DNA from: Cantharellus purpuraceus | Taxonomy: Eukaryota > Basidiomycota > Agaricomycetes > Cantharellales > Hydnaceae | Length of the DNA: 64,000 bases | Direction of reading: 5' to 3' | Assembly: GCA_025174535.1 (NCBI GenBank) | Contig: JALBUN010000045.1 | Span: 1,488,001-1,552,000, forward strand | Shown: one piece after another, positions 36,001 to 47,705 of the stretch | Numbering within the stretch: the first letter of the stretch is position 1 | How the letters are laid out: each line of letters starts with the position of its first letter | Program-made: the position numbers and the translations under genes | The notes under the pieces: generated by a model | The model's input: the letters and a program-made list of their open reading frames with translations, nothing else | What the model was told of the DNA's origin: nothing | Database searches by the model: none

Positions 36001-36306
36001 AGGAACGTGGACATTGGTGTCCCAGCTAGGTGGGACTGACCCATTGACAGGACTGTAATGGGCGTCCCGATGCGTTGGTGGTTGAAAGGGAGGCTGTATA
36101 GGTTGTGTAGGCACAGGGATGCTTCGTTTATAATGATCAATGTTTATAAGTGCCCCTTCTCTCGTGACGAATGAAGAGTCGTGCGCATCCATGATCTGCA
36201 GCAGTTCTGTATGTAGCGAGGGTGGAGCGACAGGTTGTGCCCTTTCCAAGGGTTGTTGGGAAGCCAGTAGCGATACATCGGATTCCTGAGGGACATTGGC
36301 AGCCAT
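33009..36306 (-). CDS. C2H2 zinc finger protein with proline-rich repeats
   Basis: About 980 residues. The first 678 are disordered: MAANVPQESDVSLLASQQPL, a KRKRDDPHARE basic patch, then ten 15-residue repeats of the type RPLETQQPAVPLPRA, and more Pro/Ser-rich sequence. The frame then splices at 34265 into three classical fingers: CLWKGCQAILDSTEKFLKHV-IIH, CHWKECHSNS...LIRHLQWH, and CAYKDCDFQTRLADPLVEHI-VDH. A conserved-looking C-terminal part follows (LPAQVENFLPSYLSISRQVTG, FELRDEYEFTREEVP). The third finger is only in frame if the intron 33733-33787 starts with GC; the junction of fingers one and two may use a GC start too (33895-33967), though GT at another site is possible there. It is a likely nuclear DNA- or chromatin-binding protein. 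I cannot name the family. Confidence 0.75.
34930..35395. repeat. 45-bp tandem repeat array, about 10 units
   Basis: About ten head-to-tail copies of a 45-bp unit inside the zinc finger gene, each encoding 15 residues on the minus strand. Five central units (about 35110-35345) encode an identical peptide and are almost identical in DNA. Outer units are diverged (RLLKIQQPVAPSPEE, RLLETQPLVISSPER), the usual pattern of a minisatellite that grows from the middle. Reading frame is preserved throughout. Confidence 0.9.
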
Positions 36307-36431
36307 CAGGGATGCACTAACCCCCGACAGGAATGGGTCTAAGGCGAGAACAAGTGGCTTGGTCAGCGGCGGATGAAGCCAAGCCAGCGGACGGACACGC
36401 CACTAATTCGGAGATCCCTCTAGGACTCATA

Positions 36432-37417
36432 CCATCAGACCCCGGGATTTTGAACTCCCCATGTACTTGAAATAATTTCTTTACCGACTGTCTAGAGCTT
36501 GGGAAGGTCCCAAATATCTATAGAACCTTAGAAAAGCATGTAAATAATGTATGACTGGAATTACAGCATTTCAGACCAGCTTAATATATTGTTACATTAG
36601 CAAACAAGCATAAGGAGCAGGCTGCATGAGCTTGTATGCCCCAGAATGTGTGTGACACGCGGTTTTTTACCACAGATTTTCGTCAATTCACTTTGTATAC
36701 TTGATATTTAGATTTCAAAAATTTCTCCGAGCTCCTAATGAGCTCTGGCAAGAAGTTTTCAATTTCCTATTTGTGTGCGTGACACATCGCCGGTGCTGCC
36801 GGTTAAAGCGGAGATGAAAATGCGCGAGAATATCCCAGGCGCTGCTATCATTCTCTTTTGTCCCTCCTACGGTCATCTTAGGTGAACTGATGTCTCGCGC
36901 TCAGTTGCAAATCCTTTTCTCTCTTTTGTCTCTCCTACGGTCATCTTAGTGCCATGTGACATTGCTCTATATTACTTGTTTATATGCCATCAGATATGTT
37001 GCCATTGCTCTGTTGGATTCTACTTGATTATAAGTAGCTACATCATACAATCATATTTTGAGGGTCAAATCAATGTTTTTGTTCTATGTACCGCGCAACT
37101 GCTTCCTCCTCCTCCGCCTCCCCCCTACACCTGAGTTTAAATGCGGCATTGCGCCGAATTTCCAGCCGTCAGTGTGCCGATGTGACGATTTGTGACGAAA
37201 AGCGTGACAAACCCATCGGAAAAACGGTCAGATTCCCGGTGTGGACACTGATCCACCCTTGTGCAAACCCATTCAGGGACTTTTCAGGAATTTAACCAGA
37301 TATAATTGTTTTTAAGAAGGTATATTAGGATTTTGGTAAGTTACTAGTCCTCCTGTTGTGTATTTGAGGAGCTATTCCTCAAATCATCCAGAAGTTTAAG
37401 ATCCCGGGGTCTGATGG
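36432..37417. mobile_element. 986-bp inverted-repeat element, MITE-like
   Basis: The left end CCATCAGACCCCGGGAT reappears as the exact reverse complement at the right end (17 of 17), and similarity continues to about 26 bases with three mismatches. The ends are flanked by TA on both sides (36430-36431 and 37418-37419), as expected for a Tc1/mariner-type target duplication. The inside holds no long reading frame and no transposase motif, so it would be a non-autonomous derivative. It sits in the largest gene-free gap of the window. The 17-bp perfect inversion is direct evidence; the transposon class is inferred from the TA. Confidence 0.65.
36852..36949. repeat. 30-bp direct repeat pair
   Basis: Two copies of a 30-bp sequence (36852-36881 and 36920-36949) that differ by one base, starting TCTCTTTTGTC and ending GGTCATCTTAG, spaced 68 bp start to start. 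Both lie inside the inverted-repeat element. This looks like a small internal duplication. Confidence 0.85.
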
Positions 37418-38017
37418 TAGTAGCACCTATTGCCGGGGCATTTTCCCGACAGAGAAGGTTCTCCGATGGTGTTAGGACTCAAAGTTGGTGGGGAGGCACA
37501 ACCTTATATGGATGAAATGGCTGTAATGAGCTGGGACAGCTGCAACATTTTTGTTTGTAGCTATACTAGTGGTCATGTCTCAAGCATTGGAGCTTGGAGT
37601 TCGATGTTTCGACTGCACCTTCTGAGGGTGCTCAAGCTCTCACCAAATCCAACAAGAGGTAAGAGTCGGCAGTTGCGCTCACTAGATTCAATTATGTATT
37701 GAACCAGAACACCTACCTGCAAAGAAGTGTTGCAAAGAAGCCATATTGGCTACCAAATACATGTAGCTATATATATTATTAATTGTGTGATGGTGTGATG
37801 GCATGTTGATTATCGTCAGCCGCAAGGAATTAGCAGATATTCCAACGGCGGTACTGTGGCGGCGTCACGAGCGGCTCCATGAATGGCACCGCCGAAGTTG
37901 GCGGAAGGAGCAGTTTGCGGAAGGGTGAGTATCTCGCTAGCGTCTATGCATATCAGGGGCTCACACTGCCGCCGCCAGCCATAAGACCTTTCTTTCAGCT
38001 CTTCAAGGCCGATTTCA
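37418..38017. other. Intergenic, upstream of the vWA gene
   Basis: About 600 bp between the inverted-repeat element and the vWA gene start. The short frames here (for example 37430-37702 on the plus strand) show no motif and no convincing splice partners. An AT-rich tract with TATATATATTATTAAT near 37769-37783 could be core promoter or leader sequence. Confidence 0.4.
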
Positions 38018-39434
38018 ATGGGGAACTCTCCCTCAAATCAAACGCCTCTCACGTCTCAAACAATGAGTCCAACTGTTATCTCACAGCCTCGTTCTTTAGG
38101 CAGCAATACCTCATCCGCCACAACTCACCGAGCCCACTCCAGCCGAAATTCCCCAGCACCTCCTCCTTCTCAGGACGATGCATCATCCGCACCTCCACCG
38201 TATACCCCAACACCTGAATTGCAGCCCCCACCAGTTCCCCCACATGACTTAAGACGTGCCAGTTCCGCAGCTGTCCCTCCCACACCCCCTCCGCGCTCTC
38301 ATCGCCGCACGGCATCGCATTCGCATGCATCTCGTCCACCACGTCCTGATAGGGCATTTCTAGCTTCGCCGGTTGATGTTCGAGCGCCAAGCGACGGCGT
38401 TGGAGGCTTCGTTACGTCTCAGCACCTCCCTCCTGGAAGCCACTTCACTAGAACCAACACCACCGCTGCTAGATCGCAAGATGGAATTTCGACGCGTACA
38501 AACTCTTCTACGCCGGCTGCATCACGACCATCAGGGTGGACAAGAAATCAACCATCCGCACGACCCACAAGCTCTCAACAGGACGCCTCTGTCACTCGAC
38601 CCCCTGTCAGGCGGAACTCAAAGGAAAACCCATTAGATTTACTCCGCAAGTTTGATACTGTCATTGTCGTGGACGATTCAAGCTCGATGGAGGGGGCGCT
38701 GTGGCACGAGGCTCGCGATGCGTTAGCTGGGATTGCAGAGGCCGCAGCACAATACGATGCCAATGGCATTGACCTTCATTTTCTTAATGACCACAAAGTC
38801 GGCATGAACTTGAAGGTCCGTGATCTTCTGTTGAATATGTTGGCATGATGTTGTTTCTCAGTTTCTCTCTTAGAGTGCACACGATGTGCGACGTGTATTC
38901 GATAGTGTAACACCCTCCGGAATCACTCCCACTGGGGAAAAGCTAGAGGAGTTGCTACTGGACTATCTGTTAAAACTGGAATCCGCTGACGAAGCAAAGC
39001 CCAAGCCTGTCAACTTTGTAATATTGACGGATGGCGCACCTAGTGAGCCCGGTCTGATTTTGAATCTGACAAGAGACTTAAAAATAAACATTTGACAGCT
39101 GACGACCCGGAGAGTGTTATTGTCACTGCTGCGAAAAGGTTGGACGCACAACACGCCCCTATAGTATGTGTCATTATTTCTAGTCTCATCGGATGACGAA
39201 CGCTTCTTTTAGTCACAAGTAGGCATTCAATTTGTCCAGCTAGGCTCTGATCCACAAGCAACAGAAGCTCTTCGAGAAATGGATGATGAACTTGCGAATA
39301 AGCACAATATACGTGACATGGTGGATACCACGCTGTACACAGGCCAACGTTTAACAGCAGACCTACTTGGCAAGATACTTCTTGGTGGGATCAACAGACG
39401 GGTAGATAAGAAGGGCTTCGAAGCAGTAACTTGA
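38018..39434 (+). CDS. von Willebrand factor A domain protein
   Basis: About 410 residues in four exons, starting MGNSPSNQTPL. The first 200 residues are Ser/Pro/Arg-rich and disordered. The vWA domain begins LRKFDTVIVVDDSSSMEGALW, containing the MIDAS DxSxS metal site, followed by DVRRVFDSVTPSGITPTGEKL and VNFVILTDGAPTDDPES with the second metal-binding Asp. It ends QVGIQFVQLGSDPQATEAL...GGINRRVDKKGFEAVT. The vWA domain binds protein partners through a divalent metal. The start MGNSPS fits an N-myristoylation signal, so attachment to a membrane is possible. No signal peptide is present, so the protein is intracellular. It converges with the gamma-tubulin complex gene, 95 bp stop to stop. Confidence 0.9.
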
Positions 39435-39529
39435 CGGTTCTATGTACATCGTATGTTATGAAGTGTAATCGTATCATGTACTTTTCTTGCATTATATATA
39501 CGGTACCCATGGCGTGTTACATGCGCTCG

Positions 39530-42500
39530 CTACATATCCCAATCTTCTAAGTAGAATGCAAGTATCCCAAACGTCGCAGATGCATCTCCTGCTCTGGCGG
39601 CCAGACTATCAACACCACGTCGAATGAACCGCATCAACGCATCCAATTCCAAGCCGATCCGCTCTAAACGAGAGAAGAAACTGTCCTCGGCAAGAGAGAT
39701 GGTAAAGTCACTCTGGGCAATGGCAAGTGGGTCACCACCATCATAAGACTCTGAATCCGAATCTTCTTCAGAAGGCGGCAATGCTTCTGCGAACCCGATA
39801 AGGTCTGGTTTCCGCACACGACGACTGCGACCCAGCCGTCGATGCCTATGCCTCATCAATACCAGTGAATGATGTGAAATGTCCAAGCTTGTTTCCCCAG
39901 CAAAAGGTGAAAGACAATCGCTGAATTGCAGAGTCAGATCCAGAATAGACAAGATTGCTTGGTGAAGGGCTGAAGTCTGCATGGGATCATTATGGGTCAA
40001 ACGCGCACTCGCATGAGTTATAAAATAACGAACGGTAGGCTGTAACAGACAGCGCTCTATCAGTCGTTCTAAGTGAGACCGGTGAATGGATATCATCTCG
40101 TCCAGTGAAACGGCATCCTGAAGTACTTTGTGAAAGTCCATGAGGCCCGCGTGAATGACCTGCTCGCTATAGCAGATCAGATCTTTAAAACAAGGTGTGA
40201 CAAACGCACGTTGGTCATTATGAAGTTCATGAATGTACTGCACACCTGGTATTAGTCAAGGCCAGTTATGACTCTGAGGGCTGCGACGCACTTGACGAAC
40301 CACGACAATTTGCCCCGCAAGGCATGGAAGGCTTTGAGGCCCGGCATGCCATGTTTGTTCAATACACCATCATTCAGACGTCGGGTAAGAATACGGTCCA
40401 AAACACTCTTCGCCCTCCGAATCTGTAATAAAAAACAAAACAGCGAGGAATAACCAATGCTGCTCTCTGGCCCGAATAAATAGGTCAACGGAAACGGAAC
40501 AACATATTCAACAGCCAATCCATCGATTGCCCTCACGGTCCTACTGATATTGTGATCCCTATTCCCTCGATAACTGAACCTCACTAGCGACGCTGATATC
40601 CATTCTTGTGAGCTCAACTGTGTCACCTCCCGGAAAGCTGTGTTAAGGAAGTGAAAATCATTCCATGGTTGGCGCAAATCCATCTACAAGGTATATCTTA
40701 GGATGGTGAACAGACTTCATGAAACAAGACTCACACGAGCAAACAGTTTTTCACCAAAGTGAGACATGGCATCGCCACGGGTCATGAAACATACGTTTTC
40801 CAGCCCCTGTAGATGCTTCCATAGATTGCACTCCTCGACTAAGACTTGTCGAAGCGATGACTGAACGAGGCGACTTGGAGGCAATAAGGTATCACAAATT
40901 AAGTCTTCTAGACCTTTGTCCAGCCCATTGAGAGGAAGTGATTTCGTGAGATATTTGAATCCCATCCACTTTCTTAGCCAGTCATCACCAACGAGATGAA
41001 TCACGCCAATGGCCCTCAATAGGCCAACGGCCTTGCCTGCCGCAAGAATAGCATGGGCAACATGGACTAGAAAGACAGGGATGCTGTCTTCATCTATTAG
41101 ATACTCATCGCTCGAAATCCCGGTGATAGTACGGCGCGGGGGCAACGTGTAGCCACCATCCCAAAAGTCAGGATCTCCAATATCCATTAACGGGTTGATT
41201 CGAATGAAAAATTCCTTTTCATCCCAGGTGGGTGCTGCTATGTGGTGGTCGTCTACGAAGCCAGCTCGGATTGGGACACCATCCCTCAGCCACTTTTCTA
41301 AGTTTGACCAAAGCGGCTCTGCGGTGTCTCGCCATACATCCGTCAGAGCTTCGACAGTCGTGGTGTCGTTGGCGGCAAAGTGAGTTCTTATAGCCTTCAA
41401 TAGGGTATTCAATATCAAACTGGACATTGTTGATGGAGTGGTCCGATCGTTCCTGGATTCAATAACCCGAACAACATCGAGGAGAGTGACAAAAGTTCCC
41501 GCCAATTTATCTCTCACTTTCTGCTCCAAGCTGAGAAGACTGACGATGTGGTCGAAACTGTATTTGCCTTGTTGAGCAAGGCTGATATGGTTCTCGATTC
41601 TAGAGCACCACAAGTCGAAGGCATGTAACTGTCGCTCCACTGCGGTCGAGAAAGCTTCAAAAGTGCGACATCGCTTTTCTGGAGGGAAGGAAAGTATGGT
41701 ATGCTGGACGAGGTGGCGCAGATGAGTCAAAGTGGATGCGAAGGCTGCAAACGACCTCAAAATAGACTCCTGAGAGGCGCCAGTGAGGTGAGGGATCCGT
41801 CGACTGTGTAGAATCTCATTGAATAATATGAGCGGACGCTATGGAAAAAAATTCCTGGAACATACTTGGATATCATGCCCATCTAGTTTTAACTCAAACA
41901 GACAGCTCTGACGGCCTTGCAGCATCATGAGTACCTCTCGCACAGCGTCCACTTCATTAATGAAGTCCTGCAGCGAATACAAAAGGTCAGATTGAGAAAA
42001 TTAGATTCCTAAAAGGCTAACATCCTGCTGAGCAGTTACAGTGGAGCCATGTATCATTATGCGGTCATATGTGGGCCCTAGATGTTTTATGCAGATATGA
42101 TTAGCTTCTTGAGTGACTCAAAAAGTGCAGTACCAACACCTACTTAGGGACGAAGGTACTCCAATATCAAAATTTTGATGATAATTAGCATCTGTGCGCC
42201 ATCCAGACCGCCAATACTGTCTATTGCAGAGTGCCTCTATGACTGCCTTGCTTGGCATACCCATGAGATGCTGAAGGAACGGATCTTGACCTCCAAAAGG
42301 TTTAGGTTGGAATATGGGTTGCACGCTGTCGTGAGACGATGCATCTTCGTTGTATTCGGCGTCATCCAGGAGGGATAAATCGCTACTGTCACTACTCTCC
42401 TCTTCCCAGTTCTCAACAGTACTGCCCATGGGCAGTCCATATGCGCCTTGCCAATGCTGGCCTTGAAAAGGTTCTTCCTTGAGAATTGCCTCCCACGTGA

Positions 42501-43096
42501 GAGGTTGTGACAGGGGCTCCGGCTCGTGTCTTCCTGCGAGTATGATATCTACTTGAGACAGAGTAAAGGGTGTCGGAGGTGACGAAAGGAGCAACTAGGA
42601 CAATAGTTGACAAAACTGAAGCAATCCACAGCGGATGATCACCAACCAGGAGATACAAATGACTAGGAAGAGTGGCCAACTTCATGTCCATGTCCAGATC
42701 ATTGCGTTGCGCAGCCTTTTCCTTCACTTCGGCGTATTTTGCGGTCAATATGTCGGCCAGGTTGTCTTGTGTTTTAATGCGAGCTTTCTTGACATGCCCT
42801 CTGATCTGAGCATCGATCTGGGCCAAGTCGGGCACAGAGCTTTGTTTCATTTGGTCAATTCGCTTGATAGCCATAGCCATTCCCTCTTGAATATCCTCCG
42901 AGGCATCGCTTTCTTTCACTTTGGTCACTTGCTTTACCAAGGCCTTGAGCAAAACGGCGAGGCGAGGCTGTTTGATGATGGCACGTTGCGAAAGGCGAGA
43001 GGTTGACCTCTGAGATGTACGAGAGACAGACCTATTCGAGTGGCTTGAACCCGGTTGCTGCAAGTTCAGAGGGACGCGTAAAGAATCAAGTGCCAT
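39530..43096 (-). CDS. Gamma-tubulin complex component, GCP5/6-type
   Basis: About 1000 residues in seven or so exons, from MALDSLRVPLNLQQPGSSHS to the TAG at 39530. The N-terminal third holds a helical stretch, then WEAILKEEPFQGQHWQGAYGLPMGS and KAVIEALCNRQYWRSGWRTD. The C-terminal GRIP2 region is clear: VEYVVPFPLTYLFGPESSIGYSSLFCFLLQIRRAKSVLDRI, followed by LRGKLSWFVKCV and QYIHELHNDQRAFVTPCF. Spc97/Spc98-family proteins build the gamma-tubulin ring that nucleates microtubules at spindle pole bodies. The order of motifs and the insert after WRTD suggest GCP5 or GCP6 and not GCP2 or GCP3; this is an inference. An acidic loop, SEEDSDSESYDGGD, lies near the end. It is divergent from the DUF1640 gene (98 bp). 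Confidence 0.88.
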
Positions 43097-43194
43097 GAGG
43101 GCGTTCTCAGTACAGCTGTGGGTGCCTGTGGACGCGTGCAGCCAACATCGGCAGTAACGTTACCCTCATTGCATAGAATCTGAACAGCTCCGTA

Positions 43195-44392
43195 ATGATT
43201 GCCCGCAAACTACCCCGCTTATACAGGACCATGGCATCATCGAGCCAAGATATCCAGCTGCCGTCTGCCGTTGGCCCCAAGGTTCCGAAGACATCTCCAA
43301 AGCGCAAATCTCAGACTTCATCCTCGGACGCGACCACACTCTCAACTTCTTCTTCCTCATCATCTTCAAGCACATCATCTTACTCAACATCAAACTCACG
43401 TTCCCTCTCCATTTCGTTGTCTCCCTCTACCTCTTCACCCACGTTTCAAGGCTCGGCGCCTTCCTCCTCCGAAGAGCACACCCTTCCTCTACCCCCACAA
43501 ACAACCAATACATCCCTAACACATTCACATGTATCTTCCAATCCTCCATTCCATACACATTCCTTTTTTCTGGTCTTGGAACGGACATTTCCCACCCCTG
43601 TGGCTCGTGCACTTATGCGTGCTACACGAGGATTACTGGTCGATCGTATCGGGAGAGTGCGGAGGGAGGGCCTTGCGTTGAAAGACCTGGGAAATGTATG
43701 CATCTAGACGATTATCACGTTATTGCTAATAAGATCGCACGCCTAGCAAGCCTACCTTTTTCGTGCCGCACTGTCAGAACTCCGTGCGGAGAGCACTATG
43801 CGCACAAGGAATGAAACTGCAAAGTTACAGACCTCCATGGCTGCTCTTCGTAGAGAGGTAGATGCATTAGACGGCAAGATGAAAGAGGATATCCAGACCC
43901 TCAAGCACGAGTGAGTCCCTTGCGCGCAGTTTCGTGATACCACGGCCGAGCTTCTCTCCGATGCAGAATTCAAATGGAACTAGATAACCGGAAGAATGAG
44001 GCGCGGACAGATTTGAAGAGACAGGACATCACGGTGGAAGTGAGTGTTATAAACCCTTGGATGATGTCTACGTGAACCACTCTGTGAAATAGGAATTGAT
44101 GAACAAGAACATCGTCAGCCTGGGTGATCTTCGGACAGAGATGGAGAAAGTAAAATGGGATAACATGCGACAAGCCGTTGGTAAGTCCACTCTGTTGTGG
44201 TCGCTAGATTTGGCTCATCTGGGTCTGGAAGTATACCTCGGGATGTTTGCACTTTTCATCGTAGTTGGCATGGAGGCCACCGGCCTCTCATCAAAACCGA
44301 AACCCCCGCCTCCACAGCTTCCTCCACCCGCAATGCATGACAAACATTTAGGGGACGCAGCAACTCTAGAAGGAAAAGAATGGGTGACTTAG
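43195..44392 (+). CDS. Mitochondrial DUF1640 coiled-coil, MCUR1-like
   Basis: About 300 residues in four or five exons. The start [19 protein letters not shown] is basic and hydroxylated with no acid residues, a mitochondrial presequence; a second ATG 12 codons on would give a form without it. A Ser-rich linker follows, then [22 protein letters not shown] and a long coiled coil ([67 protein letters not shown]). This is the DUF1640/MCUR1/Fmp32 family of the inner membrane, tied to calcium uniporter function or cytochrome oxidase assembly. Near 44180 an 84-nt stop-free segment begins with a perfect GTAAGT donor: removing it deletes a membrane helix ([13 protein letters not shown]), keeping it retains the helix. 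Confidence 0.85.
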
Positions 44393-44505
44393 GAACCTGA
44401 TCACGATACTTGCTTTTCGTGCACGAAATCTGATTTGTTGTACAAGTAGTAAAGGACAAAGAAACCACCGTCCAAGCACACTGCCACCCCGAAATGGCAT
44501 ATTAA

Positions 44506-45138
44506 TCACTTTATTTCAAGATGTTTGAGCTTGGAACCGAGGTCTTCTGCATCACGTGTCGGTGGCTCCCCATCACCATTTGCTTCAACGGCTGGACGCT
44601 GCTCTCCCTCTTCAGTCACCGCCGTCTCTTCAGGATCTTTAGGCTCAGGCATATGCTCCTGTGCTTTCGCTGTTTCAGCCCAGTTTGGCGCACCGTCAGC
44701 GTCCTTGACTGAATCCTCCTCCCAATTAGCTCTGATGATCTCCTCCTTCTTTTTGTCTCGCTTCCCTTTTCGTTTTTCATTCTTCTTTGCGCTCTTACTC
44801 GTAGAACCACGAGCATCTGATGGCTTTGAGGCATTGCTTGGTGCCACCCAACCTAAGATGTGACCTGCGGGAAGCGCGATTCGATCCATCTGTGTTTGAC
44901 GCGTACCACGAAAACGCGTGACATCCTCCTGAGGCGTAAACCCAGGTCGAATCTTAATCTCTTTCCGGATACTGTAGACTAGCATTAGATGTGGACGGGG
45001 TGCGAGAACATCATGTGCGCACCTGCCGTCAGGGCGTCGAGATTCAGGCACAACACGGCTCAATGTCCTTGGATCAACAGCAATTCCAGATGTAGATTTC
45101 TCTGGAATAACCGGTGGGATGGTTGATGTCGCCGTCAT
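44506..45138 (-). CDS. PYM1: PYM, partner of Y14 and Mago
   Basis: 193 residues in two exons, starting MTATSTIPPVIPEKSTSGIAV. The N-terminus carries the Mago-Y14 binding motif of PYM/WIBG proteins: RVVPESRRPDGS then IRKEIKIRPGFTPQEDVTRFRG. The middle is Lys-rich (KKNEKRKGKRDKKKEE), matching the ribosome-contact part, and the end is acidic with a C-terminal LGSKLKHLEIK. PYM binds the exon junction complex on cytoplasmic mRNA and takes it apart during translation. A 51-nt stop-free intron (44972-45022) is removed because RPDGSIRKE is the conserved reading. Presence of PYM fits a genome this rich in introns. It is divergent from GPN3, 109 bp apart. Confidence 0.92.
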   Translation of the reverse strand: MTATSTIPPVIPEKSTSGIAVDPRTLSRVVPESRRPDGRCAHDVLAPRPHLMLVYSIRKEIKIRPGFTPQEDVTRFRGTRQTQMDRIALPAGHILGWVAPSNASKPSDARGSTSKSAKKNEKRKGKRDKKKEEIIRANWEEDSVKDADGAPNWAETAKAQEHMPEPKDPEETAVTEEGEQRPAVEANGDGEPPTRDAEDLGSKLKHLEIK

Positions 45139-45247
45139 TCTCGCAGTATGACGCTAGACGCAAGAGCGAGGAGAGCCAAATCTCACCTTCGGCAGACTCC
45201 GCTCAGATTGAATTTTCCTTTCTACTCTAACCTCAGCCTGTTTCGAT

Positions 45248-46442
45248 ATGCGTTACGCCATTCTGGTCACAGGACCAGCTGGAAGCGGGAAAAGCACCTT
45301 CTGTTCATCCCTCCTTACCCATCTACAGGCGTCGCGTCGCACAGGACACCTCATGAACCTTGACCCTGCTGCAGAATCATTCCAATACGAGCCCTCTGTT
45401 GACATTAAAACTCTCATTAGCCTCGATGACGTGATGGGAGAGCTAGGCTATGGACCCAATGGTGGATTGGTGTACTGCTTCGAGTGAGTAGTGAGTGTCT
45501 CATGCCATTGTGGTAGTAGTGAAGGTGGAGGACCGAGATGCCAAGGTTAGATATCTGCTGCAGAACATGGATTGGTTGGACGAAGAGCTTGGAGAGTACG
45601 AAGATGACTATTTGATTATTGACTGTCCAGGTGTGTTGTAAAGTGGATCATTGGTACAATTCATTCGATCACATTCATTTTCTCAGGACAGATCGAACTG
45701 TACACACATCACCCTTTGCTTCCATCTCTGGTCACACATCTTTCACGTGTCGGTTTCCGAACGTGTGCAGTTTACATGTTGGAGTCTCAATTCATGGAAG
45801 ACCGCTACAAGTTCTTCAGGTCCGTATGGGTTTTGTATACCTAGTTCCTAAACTCAGCGTAGTTAAAAGCGGGGTCCTATCTGCCATGTCTGCGATGGTA
45901 AACTTTGAAATCCCATGGATCAATGTACTATCTAAGATGGATCTTGTGACGGGTGCCGGCTCAGAAGACCCTGGGTCTGGCCGGAATGGTATACGAAGAA
46001 GAAGGGATATCTCACGGTAAGTTCTGCTGGTACATCAGCCAATTCATGAGATGATTTGATGGATCCGTGCAGTTATCTTGAGCCAGACCCCACGCTGCTC
46101 GCATCGACTAGTGAAACAAATACGACCAATCCACGTTTCCACACGCTGAATCAGGCGATCGTGCAGTTGGTAAGCTTTGAATTAAGACACTATCTGATTT
46201 CGTTGGTATAGCTCTTTGACAGATCGAAGATCACCCCTTAGTCCAGTTCTTGCCTCTAGACCTCACCTCAACAGACTCGCTGGAAACTGTACTGAGTCAT
46301 ATAGACCACACAATTCAGTATGGGGAAGATGAAGAACCAAAAGAGGTGAGTAAAATGTTTGAAGTGCTTGAGATTCATTGGACAACCCCTTTTCTAGCCA
46401 AAAGACATGGATGAAGGTGACTTTGTGATTGATGAGATGTAG
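45248..46442 (+). CDS. GPN3: GPN-loop GTPase 3
   Basis: About 285 residues in seven exons, starting [21 protein letters not shown] with the P-loop. [18 protein letters not shown] and [13 protein letters not shown] with the GPN signature follow, then [13 protein letters not shown] (G3 site), [10 protein letters not shown] (G4, base recognition) and the acidic end [18 protein letters not shown]3 works with GPN1 (Npa3) to carry RNA polymerase II and III into the nucleus and to assemble them. Length and motif order match GPN3 and not GPN1 or GPN2, since there is no long C-terminal tail. All G-box residues are intact. It shares a 109-bp promoter with PYM and converges with the Tyr/Gly-rich small gene. 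Confidence 0.95.
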
Positions 46443-46609
46443 CATTTCTCGAAACCGAAGCATCGTATTGTAATCGGATCTGAGCTTGCAATCACACTGT
46501 AATATAGTAGGTAATACAGGACTATGTAACCATTGGGAAGTACCCTAACGTCAGGTCACCAAAGCGTCGAGCGTCGTAGACCAATGTTAAGTGCTTTCAA
46601 AGTGCTGTT

Positions 46610-47283
46610 TCAGAGGGTGTACACCGTGTCCCGAGACTGGTGCCCAAGGTTCCAAGTAGAGTATTGTCGAGTCGTATGGAAGCCATGACGCCCAAACCCC
46701 CACCGTTTGACATGTACAGTTCTGCCAATGTGGGTACTAGAACGCCGAGGCCCGATGCCAAAGAGTCGCCGAATACGTGTGGTTAAGGGTATGTATTCTT
46801 CGTGATAGGGCACACCTGCCTACAATGACGAGGGACTTATTAAGCTTTTGTCAGACCATGCGCGAATGGGCCAGTACGCACTACCACAGGGATTGGTTCG
46901 CCTCTATGGCCCTCAGCGCGGTACCTGGCACTGGTGCTGGAGGAAACGTATGGGGTTGCTTGGCGTCTAATGCTACTCCCCGATGCCATAATTACGTTCG
47001 GCGCATGTCGAGATGAGCCGTGGTGGTATGGATAGTACTCGCCACCACGGGTCACATGCTGCGGCACGCCACTGGTATACGCAACCTGTGACCCCGGATG
47101 ATGATTATAACTATTGTGGCGACGAGAGCCATATGTAACAGGCTGCTGGTAGCTTTGGTAGCCTCGCGCATCATAACCTGGGCGGTAATCTGCACCGTAG
47201 TTGGTGTCATATCCTAGTCTGTTATTGCCATAGCCAACATTGGAGTATTGAGGGCGTCGTGGGTACCCATTGACATACGACAT
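46610..47283 (-). CDS. Tyr/Gly/Arg-rich small protein, unknown
   Basis: About 210 residues in two exons, starting MSYVNGYPRRPQYSNVGYGN. The first exon is rich in Tyr, Gly, Arg, His and Asn with repeats like YGADYRPGYDARGYQSYQQP, the kind of disordered sequence that often binds RNA or condenses. The second exon reads GVPYHEEYIPLTTRIRRLFGIGPRR and ends GHQSRDTVYTL, which looks like an ordered conserved patch. The splice was set so that the frame leads into VPYHEEYIP; donor and acceptor both fit the consensus. No known domain is recognised. The gene is probably real, since the frame, start and splice agree, but the function is open. Confidence 0.65.
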
Positions 47284-47705
47284 GATGGAGAGACGCTGAA
47301 GTGGATAAGAGTGATGGAACGCTCATTTTATAAACGTAGCCCAAGTGAGAGCCCATGCCGGGGAAATGTGTCGAGGGAACGTGCCGTAGAGACCTATAAC
47401 ACGTGACGTCACGCACAGGGGGCACTAACACTACTGTAAATTGGGTCTTGGCCTCCTCAAGTATCCAACGGGGACGGCGCGCATGTATCCGTGCGGATTA
47501 AGCTGTGAGCGTGAGCTTACCAATGACATAGCTGTCGCAGTCTTCGGACAAATTTCCAGATGTGTGCTGGAGCTGTGCCAGAGATGCTATACTATTCGCG
47601 TCAATCAGCTACGCGAATTAAGTTGGGTGGTGGTTCAAAACAAGAGGCAGATGACTGTAACGAAATGACTAAGCGAAGAGACCGGTGACTCTGGTCCTGC
47701 CAGTG

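Noticed and set aside
36307..36700. tRNA or other small RNA gene in the gap
   Set aside because: No A-box/B-box pair or cloverleaf could be drawn; the GGGATTTTGAACTCC stretch is part of the inverted repeat.
37086..37295. Transposase remnant inside the inverted-repeat element
   Set aside because: The 69-residue frame has no DDE/D residues or helix-turn-helix pattern.
37430..37702. A 90-residue plus frame next to the inverted-repeat element
   Set aside because: No motif, no introns, no promoter-like sequence, and composition like the surrounding intergenic DNA.
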